A stretch of DNA of 64,000 bases, from positions 1,206,687 through 1,270,686 of the forward strand of contig CACRXP010000037.1 of NCBI GenBank assembly GCA_902702965.1. Direction: 5' to 3'. The notes under the pieces are model-generated. The model did no database searches and was not told the DNA's origin. It worked only from the letters and a program-made list of their open reading frames with translations. This stretch comes from Spirometra erinaceieuropaei (Eukaryota > Platyhelminthes > Cestoda > Diphyllobothriidea > Diphyllobothriidae). Positions 56,174 to 64,000 of this stretch are shown in pieces. Numbering within the stretch: position 1 is the first letter of the stretch; every line of letters starts with the position of its first letter. Made by a program: the position numbers and the translations under genes.

Positions 56174-56487
56174 TTTCATCTGACCTCAACGAACATGGTT
56201 ACCGCTACCGACTGTGGTTGTACACCGGGAATATAAAAGGGGCAGGAACAACCGCAGATGTTTTTGTTCAGCTGGCTGATGGGGAAAAAACAGCCGGGGA
56301 ACACTGGTTTCGAGGCAATCGTCATGGAGGCCCGTCTGCGGGCAATGAGGAGAAGCAATTCTACAACTTCTCCGAGGGATCGGTTGTAGAGGCTGAGGTG
56401 AATTGTAGTCAACCGTTGAATCCACTTGTAAGACTTCGTGTTGGACACAACAATCGCGGTCATTCTCCTGACTGGTTTCTTGAAAAG
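56174..56487 (+). CDS. PLAT-repeat protein exon: first part of PLAT domain 3
   Basis: The acceptor is GCATTTAG and the donor is AAG|GTTAGA. Phase 1 in, phase 0 out. It encodes YRYRLWLYTGNIKGAGTTAD, VFVQLADGEK, FYNFSEGSVVEAEVN, then VRLRVGHNNRGHSPDWFLEK. This is a well-conserved PLAT domain including 'GHNN.G..PDW.LEK'. The loop after VQL is longer than in domain 2 and rich in Gly, Arg and Glu. The domain is completed by the exon at 58132. Confidence 0.9.
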
Positions 56488-58131
56488 GTTAGAAAACGTT
56501 TTTATTCCGACAGCATAGCCTATTTTGTTTGTTTTAGGAAGAGTTACGTTGTCTATATGGCGATGTAACGGGGAATTCTATGCTCACTGAATGTAGTCTG
56601 ATTAATATACCGTGGCGCCCACTGAACAGTAGAGAGAAAAGTATACGTACGATGTAGAGAATCCGCTATTCAAAGCGGCTAATGAGTGAACCTCTACACC
56701 GGTTAACATTGGATACATTCATTTGAACGCAGGAAGTAACACAGCACATACATGGGATATAAATCACACATCGTAACCTTATCACTTGCTAAGTATAGAG
56801 CCAGATTAGCTTCTCCTAAAATGTCGACAAGATGCAACACTTAAGGATTGCGGTGATAGTGGTAAGATTCTCAAGCCAAAATGTAAGCGTTTTCTAGATT
56901 TCGTCTATTATAGCCAAATATATCAAGCAATTACACGATCTTCATGAGAACGAACTTACCAGTCCACGATTTATATATAGACCCCTTCTTTAAAAAAGCC
57001 AACGCCTTATGGGCACATTTACTGTGTACGTGCCTACCAGTACTATTTATCAGTAAATGTTGGCATCAACTATGTGTAATGGTATGACAAATCTGATAAG
57101 TCAAAACGCAGGAAATGAGGGTTCCTGATGGCAGCCTAGTTTACTATGGTAGAAGTGACTTACACTGACGAGGTTAGGGGCATGATCGCCCTATGTTTAA
57201 ACCTAAAGGTCAATAATTACCAGGAGTGTTGCCTGTAAGAATACCGACAAACATGATGTGAGACAGCAGGACTTAACGTCTAATTGCTAGGTTAACCGAA
57301 TTTGAATAATGGGTTTTCTAAACCTGGGGTTTGGTATTGGTGAGCAAAGACGATTGTTTAGGCAAAAATGAACATCCCCGTCTCCATTAAATTTCTGAGT
57401 ATTTCTTCCTGGAAAGTAGTTTATTTCAAAATGCTCAGAGACAATCGTAGATTATCTTTTCCTTTGTACTATTCAAAACTCTTCCTACCCAATCATTTTA
57501 ATCTAGTATTATGAAGTGTACATAATGCAGATGACCGCTACAGTGGAATGTAAATAGTTATAAGATTGACTCTTATAAAATCTTATTATTGGTTGATAGT
57601 TTTATGCTGTGCAAGTATGTTTTGAGCACACATCCACTGTGCTAAGTATATATGCACTTTAAGCATTTATGATCTAAGACTTTTGTTTCTAATAGTGCAG
57701 AACGAAAGTGCAAAATCTGCTGGTCCTACTCTGCGCAGAGTATAAGGGACTCTTAAATGATATAACATTAATGTACAATAGAGGCGTTTTATTTAAACCA
57801 CGAACAATCCTGATTCAAAAGACGAGATAGGCGGAAATTTACCCATTGCGGTTTGTCAAACTCTGGTGATCAGAAAGGAAAAGTTTAGGCTTCCGTGTCA
57901 GGAACATGTGGTCGACGATCGTCTAATTTCTCTATCTTTCTCACAATATAGTAACTATGTTTGTCTTGTGATTCCAGTCTCGTTTTAGGCGTCTATCTCG
58001 TCCTTCGGATTTAACAATAACATTATAATCAAAAGCGTTGTTTATAAGTACGAAAACGTGCAACTGAATGCAATAGATATCGATTCTCCGTCTAACAATG
58101 TTTAAAACAACAAGTGGCTTCTCGGCTTTAG

Positions 58132-58276
58132 GTAATTGTCGAAGACCTCGATCGAGGCCAAACCTATGCGTTTCCATGTAATCAGTGGCTCTCAGACAGT
58201 CGTGATGATGGGCTTCTGGTTCGTGATCTTCATATCGGAAGTTCAAATGCTATGGCGCCGGAGGATGTCAGCAAAA
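58132..58276 (+). CDS. PLAT-repeat protein exon: end of PLAT domain 3
   Basis: Between TCGGCTTTAG and AAAA|GTAAGT it encodes VIVEDLDRGQTYAFPCNQWL then SDSRDDGLLVRDLHIGS. 'V.V.D...G..Y.FPC..WL' is the final strand pair of a PLAT domain, and the N-terminal V follows LEK of the previous exon. 145 bases, phase 0 in and phase 1 out. It has no ATG in frame and is too short to stand out as an ORF; the splice sites and phases identify it. Confidence 0.9.
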
Positions 58277-59678
58277 GTAAGTGGAAAGTTCTGTTATTTC
58301 AATTCGTTTAATGATCTTAAAGAGACTATTTACGAGTATAGATACGAGTTTTAGTATTAAATGTAGCGGGAAATATAGATAAATAAAGCGAGGAAAACGA
58401 CATATTAAGCGAAATTGACGATGTACATCACTGGAGTTTACTAAGTGTAAATTATCAAGAGCGAATAAACGAATATGAGTGTTTACATAGTACCTTTATG
58501 CATCGGAACGCCCAAGTCAATTCCTTCCTTGATCGCCAAAGATAGGTTCTGTCCGATCAACGCCACACATCCCCCCAAAGTCCGGTTCTTCTATGTAAAT
58601 AAGAGATATATATTAGTTCTAACTTAAAATTGCATAGATTATATTGCTGTCAACCATTATATCTCAAAAGCTTTTTGGGGATTTGGTGAAGTGACTGCGA
58701 GTAGCAATGTCTTGTTTTTTTTTAACATAACCTAAACAGTTTCGAACTCAGAGTAACTACACAACCTGCTAGCTGAAGGATGAGTGATTCCCAGACGGGA
58801 CAGGCAAGGTGAATTCGGATAAAGTAATGAGACAAAAAAACTTAATGACAGCAGACGTATTCCCTGAAAGAGCTATTTAAAGTAATATCAGATTTACTCG
58901 ACCAAAATGTTAAAAATTCAAAAGATTGCAGCGACATTCTGATGCAGAGGCCAACATGAAAAGGTTATTCCACAACTACCTATTTGAAATCTATTAATAT
59001 TTACATTTGGTGGGTTTAAATTATTCATTTGTAGATGCTCTTGCCCACTTATTCTACTGAGGTTTGCGGCGCTTTATTGTAAGCACTTTTACTCATTGTG
59101 TGTGAATTTTGACACCAAGGTGTCTTTCGCACTAGTCAGCGGCCATCATCAGTTCTTTTGAACAAACATTTAACGGTTAATTAGGCGGAGCATGACCGGC
59201 TAAGGGAAAATTTCGACTTTGCGTACTCCTCACAGACAGAAAGGTCATGCAGAATTCAAAATGCTTAGAAGACACTTTTAGCCTCTAACTCGCAGAAATA
59301 TATCGAAACCGTAGGCATGCTGACAGCCCCTTGATTTTCATAGTTTTATGTTATTTGTCTTCGTTTGAGGAAGGCTGATGGTTTGGAACGTGTCAAAACC
59401 CTATTCACCTTATAGGTATGTAATAGTTCTTTGCCCATCATCCACATCTTCATCGGGTAATGAATTCCGAGAAAACTGGTCTCCCAGCACAATACTAAAA
59501 ATCACTTCTCCAGCATACGCACTTGCAAAATCTATTGACAGTTTCGGACTCTCCTAAGTTAAATCGTTTTAGAGAAAAAATGTGTTACCAAAGGCAGTTC
59601 AATGCAAAAAAAATTTAGAACAAGATTAATTGAAATGCTGAGGACAGCTGATGAAATATTCTTCAACATCTCATGTAG

Positions 59679-59962
59679 GCCACGATTTCGAGGTAGAATT
59701 ATTGACGAGGAGAGGAGCTGCCATGGGTACGCCGAAAACGTTACTTTTGAAACTCTACGGTCTCCCATCGCGCAACGCGCACAGTATGACGAAAGAGGAC
59801 AACGCTTCCCCGTTTATTCGAATTGCTGGCAAAAGCATCAAATTTGAGCACATAAACTTGTTCAAATTCAATATTCCCAATCACGAGGAGCTTATACCAT
59901 GCTTCAAATTGGGCATTGGCCAGAGTGACGGAGATACGAATAAAGACTGGATGTTGGAGAAG
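59679..59962 (+). CDS. PLAT-repeat protein exon: first part of PLAT domain 4
   Basis: The acceptor is TCATGTAG; the donor is AAG|GTATAT. Phase 1 in, phase 0 out. It encodes HDFEVELLTRRGAAMGTPKT, LLLKLYGL, then LFKFNIPNHEELIPCFKLGI and GQSDGDTNKDWMLEK. It fits the PLAT pattern (first strand, GT.....L.LYG, 'K.GIG..D.....W.LEK'), though the usual 'GHDN.G' is here GQSDGDTN. The start codon split with 58276 gives Ser. It is completed by the exon at 61810. Confidence 0.88.
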
Positions 59963-61809
59963 GTATATCCATTACTTTCTACTGCCTAATTGTTCGCAAG
60001 CTATCAAGCAAAGACATTTTATAACAACAGAGCTGCGCCATGTCCACACATCCACCTGAAGTGCTGACTTGATGGCTCTAGTTTTGCGCTATAAGCCATT
60101 GCTGTGAATGTGCTCAATCTGGTCGCAGCAAAGACGCCAACATTTGTCATACCCGTTATCGACGTCCATAGTCTGCTTTCAAAAAGTGATTAGACTGGAA
60201 AACTCCAGTATTAAATTGCAGGTTGATTGTGGTCGTTTGTCCCCATTTATTTGAAATCTTGCAAGAAATGCAAAGGGCATGCATATCAAAACGGTATCTG
60301 TTAAACTCAGTCATGTGAAGTCGTTTGCCTGGATTTGAAACCTAATTTGATTAGAGGCTTGCTTACGGAGTTGTTGTCGCTTTTAACATTTCATCCCACG
60401 AATTTGAAGGTGACTCGAACCTTACAAGTATCTTAGTGCAAGTACGAATTCCAAAACCAAATTCACGTGAGTTCCGAAAACAACATTCCACTGCCAACTA
60501 AGGGAATCTAATTTAGAACACGCACATGATGAAGACTGCATCTTCCTTGCGTAAATGTTATTTGTGCAGGCAGGAGAGAGCTAAGTGTGAAACAAAATTC
60601 TTTCACAGTCTGCCATCTCTAAGCTGACTTCGAAAAACGAAAATATTTAACATATTAATTAAAATAAATTGTCACACAGATTGTGCGAAACAGGCAATTT
60701 TATTATGAGCCATCTGAGTGCTATTTTAAACAGATCTTCAGGGCAACAACACCTGAATATGCCGAGAAATATTACAGTCCATGGAAATTTCAGTTGTGTT
60801 AATTATATCGAGAAGTTTTCCCAACACGATAAACGTTTGCACTTCACTCGCCCCACTTGCAGGTCAGACTAGTTTTTGGATGGATATTATCAATGCTAAC
60901 CGTTATGTGAGCATAAACCACGGGTCTGTTTACTAGGTGATCATGAGAAAGCCCATTGGAGGACTTCTATGACGCAGGCCTATAAAGAAATTACGATAAC
61001 TTGGAGCCAAAAATAATCGTGCGCATGTGGAGAAGCAAAACGCCTGTTTGATCAGAATAGCTCCAAGATTGAGATCAAATGTCTAGACGGTGACGTTTTT
61101 TGGCAGACTCCGCGTTGTTTGTTCTAACGCATATGTTGATATCTGCTTAACCATAGTATCAGCAAATTTTGTACCTGTTAATGACAGCCTTCTTACGGCA
61201 TGTTGAGAAAATTTAATCACGCACGCAGTGTTTCGCATCCCAGATTGTCCTTGATGTATTGGTCTCTTCACACAGGTTAATAACATTTAAGCTAGACAAA
61301 TTTGCGCGAGAACAGATTAAAAAATAAATATCCATTTTTTTCGCACATGCGGCTCCATATATCTTAACGAGACAACAACCGCGTTAGATCCCAAGCCTCG
61401 CAAAATGTTGTTGCCCAACACCTGTTCTACTGAAGTTTAAAATCAAATACAGAAGACTTAACTACTTGGTTTTTGCAAGATCCAAGGGTTCTATCCCGCG
61501 GAAAGTTGACCGGAATTCGCTCGCAGACAATGAGTTTACTGTAAAATGGTACATAAGAACAGATATTTCCCTATGGAGTGATCAGAAACGCCATATTCTC
61601 GCAACCTTTCCGGTATTTTAGCTGGACGACTATCTCCCACATTTATGCATTAAATATACGCTTAAAAATGCCCAGCTACTGGATGGTTTCTGCGTACCGC
61701 TTGTAAAGAGGCTCGTGTTAACAGAAAACACGTAAATGATTGCGATTTAAAGAATTACGATGCTACATTCCTACCATCTAATATACATGTGTACACATTT
61801 GCGGAGCAG

Positions 61810-61954
61810 GTCATTCTTCGACACGTACAATCAGGAACCATTCAGATGTTTAACTGTCATCAATGGCTTCCTTTTGAAGAAACGGACCCCTCTTCCTCGT
61901 TGAAAATCACTGAGTACAGTGCTGAAGAACCCACAGGAGGTACTAACAGCTCTG
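61810..61954 (+). CDS. PLAT-repeat protein exon: end of PLAT domain 4
   Basis: Between TTGCGGAGCAG and TCTG|GTACGT it encodes VILRHVQSGTIQMFNCHQWL, then PFEETDPSSSLKITEYSAEE and a Gly/Ser-rich end. 'F.C..WL' matches the PLAT ending. Like the exon at 58132 it is 145 bases, phase 0 in and phase 1 out. A nearby donor at 61939 (GGAG|GTACTA) would also be phase 1. The open phase implies that the gene continues to the right. Confidence 0.85.
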
Positions 61955-64000
61955 GTACGTACATATGAGCGTTTAAAATTATAAAAACAATGAAAACGCC
62001 GAGCTAAAATATGCATAGTAACAAATGTACGATATTTTGACGTCATTACCTTGTAATGATTTTCGTCATATCAATAACGGCTTTGAAAATTTGCAAACCT
62101 GTCAGTACACACTCGATATAGGGACACATACACTCTTCACCGGCAGCAGTAAACGACATGTTAAATTTGTAAGGATACTATCTTTTCCGTCTATTCTAAC
62201 TAGAAGTGCAAGAAATCCCTGCTTTATTAAAGGAGACTTCCGAGGAATTAACACTTAAGGAAGATTCACGCGAAACGTAGGAAAGTTTCATTTTACCATC
62301 TAATGTTTAGGGCTTATATTGGAATAGAGGGTACAAGTTAAAAATAAAGAATGTCTTGATTTAGTCTGCAGGTTTCCTTGCTTCCAAATTGGAAATGGTG
62401 TTGTTTGTAAAACAAAATGTTATCTGCCGTTCCATGTCTACAAACGGGTAAATTAGCCTACCTACAGTATCGCAATAGAATTGAGCCATTGTCTTGAGTA
62501 TGCATCAAGAGGTCATCAATTCGTCCATATATTATACCGTATTGTCTCAGATAGCCAGGCAAAACTCATACAAATGTGAACATCGCTTTTGAAATTATGT
62601 CTATGAAAGTAAGATTCAATATCCGTTTGGCTGTTTCGTTGATCTGTTTTCCTTACATAAGTAGGCTGCATTTTGCGGGTTATTTTGACTTATGTTTTCC
62701 CTATGGCGCAAAAACTTTCCTTAGCGCTTCATTAAATCAGTACCAATCTAGATGTAATTTTACAGTCGCCGTCTTTTGACAGAATGTTAAGTTTTAGTCT
62801 TTTGAGGTTTCTATGAAATATTTTGGCGTCCATTTTGGCTAGCACCCCTGAGTGTTATAAAATCTTATGTAATTCTCTTATGATTAAATCTCGAAATTGA
62901 AAAAGCAAATGCCAAAAAATCGCTACGATGCTTCTCTTAAACTTTAAACTAAGCATTAAAGGATGTTTTAATAAACGAGGACATTTGCTTGTGAAAAATA
63001 ACCTTTATTCGCTTTGCGGAGTTTCCACGTTTTTCTGCACATGGTGAGCTAGATCAGTCTTCGTGATAATTGTATGTTAAGAATCAGTAGGGTGGCGAAT
63101 GGTAATTTCTTACAGAATATACATTTGTAAAATGAGCTGAAAGCTGAAGAGGATCTGACAGTAATAACAACAATGTGTCTTTTAAAGCCCGAAATAAAGA
63201 TCATGTCTGGGCATGTGATTAACAGCTAACTAACAAGGCATCTTTTGTTTTAAGACATATGCTGGCCTTAATTTTTATTCGTATAGCAGTCACTGCTAAC
63301 TCTAACCTTGCATAAGTTAGAGTATATACAAGCGTTTTACAAATCGAAATCGTTTTTTAAATTAATTTGAAAGTTTAGCATAGGTCTAAGAGTGAATACG
63401 CCTCATAAGTATATAGCACTCTGACGAAGACGAGCAGGGTGTATTTGTATGGCGAAAAAATAGGCGCGCCACTATTGACTAAACCAAAAGGCTTAGAAAT
63501 CGGACCTTGAACAGACGGTCACGCCAAGTGAAACACAACTTGAAACTCCACCTCTGTTCTCGGTAGCAGAAAACTTCCATATTTACTGTACAGTCATGAT
63601 GATGTTGTCCTTTTTTGTAAGCAAATTTTGTCCATGTGTTATAGGCGACTTACGTTACCTTGTCAGTCCAATAAGACTTATTCCCGGTTTTATTTTAACT
63701 AAATTTAATTAATTTCGATCATGCAATCGTGAGAAGTCTCCTACACACAAGTCATTCCCACTGAAATTAATAAGTCACTAAAGATTCGAAGTGGACCACT
63801 TCAGCTTGTTTGTGTAAGTGACAGTAATCGGCCCCCAAAAATCTGATGACAATGTAACTGGTTTAGAAATGTCGACGATTGCGTAGGCATTTTCGCGGAA
63901 GTAGCAGCACCGTGACTTGTGACTTCACGGTCCTGATACTTCTGGCTCGTGGCCATTCGGATTTTCATTTACTTCTGGGAAATTTATGTAAAGGAAAATC
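61955..64000. other. No further exon confirmed
   Basis: Expected to be the next intron of the PLAT gene. A weak candidate at 62117-62179 has the wrong phase. No element was recognised. Confidence 0.4.

Noticed and set aside
62117..62179. Possible next PLAT exon (YTLDIGTHTLFTGSSKRHV before a GTAAGG donor)
   Set aside because: The acceptor would be phase 0 while the previous exon ends in phase 1, and the match to the PLAT start is weak.
1..64000. Bacterial features (operons, CRISPR, Shine-Dalgarno sites)
   Set aside because: Introns, non-LTR and Penelope-like retroelements show a eukaryotic nuclear genome; no regular spaced repeats of CRISPR type were seen.

Overview
The window looks like gene-poor, repeat-rich DNA from a metazoan nuclear genome. 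Two intron-split host genes lie in a large mass of retroelement copies at different stages of decay, and there are two assembly gaps (18922-19027 and 37647-37939). The combination of Penelope-like elements (PLEs), several CR1-like non-LTR families, LTR elements and long introns with retroelement debris suggests a flatworm with an expanded genome, such as a large tapeworm. The species is an inference; nothing here names it.

Host gene 1, + strand, 2701-4954: the last three coding exons of RTF1, a Paf1-complex subunit. Exon phases fit together, the first of these introns has a GC-AG boundary, and the stop is at 4952-4954. Host gene 2, + strand, 42267-61954 and probably beyond: a multi-exon gene for a protein of tandem PLAT/LH2 domains (LOXHD1-like). 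Nine exons were found from splice sites and compatible phases. Several are too short for long-ORF scanning. One exon of the first domain is missing from the model.

Retroelements, left to right. 39-1520: parts of a PLE in two orientations. 15340-24955: a three-level nest, with a Penelope-like element (17571-19568) inside ORF1 of non-LTR element A (about 15967-23253), itself inside an LTR retrotransposon F (gag, protease, 5' LTR, minus strand). 25393-32165: minus-strand non-LTR element D split by plus-strand element B1 (26412-31680), whose 5' region holds a BEL/Pao pol scrap. 33741-35740: minus-strand element E, a relative of A. 35880-40935: minus-strand element C, split by a second B copy (B2, 37370-38288) flanked by an 8-bp target duplication. 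53100-54112: a third PLE remnant, in an intron of the PLAT gene. Introns of that gene also carry a rearranged tRNA-related SINE pair (44672-45232), a foldback repeat of about 975 bp (46521-47495) and a small perfect hairpin.

The most interesting non-coding signal is a hammerhead ribozyme fold in the right terminal repeat of the PLE at 19447-19490, with decayed versions in its left repeat and at 39-76. The non-LTR families A, B and C each carry a short conserved hairpin near the 3' end, as expected for reverse-transcriptase recognition.

Regions 1521-2700, 4955-6138, 6607-14640, 41000-42266, 54113-56173 and 61955-64000 hold no gene I can support. All boundaries of decayed elements are approximate.
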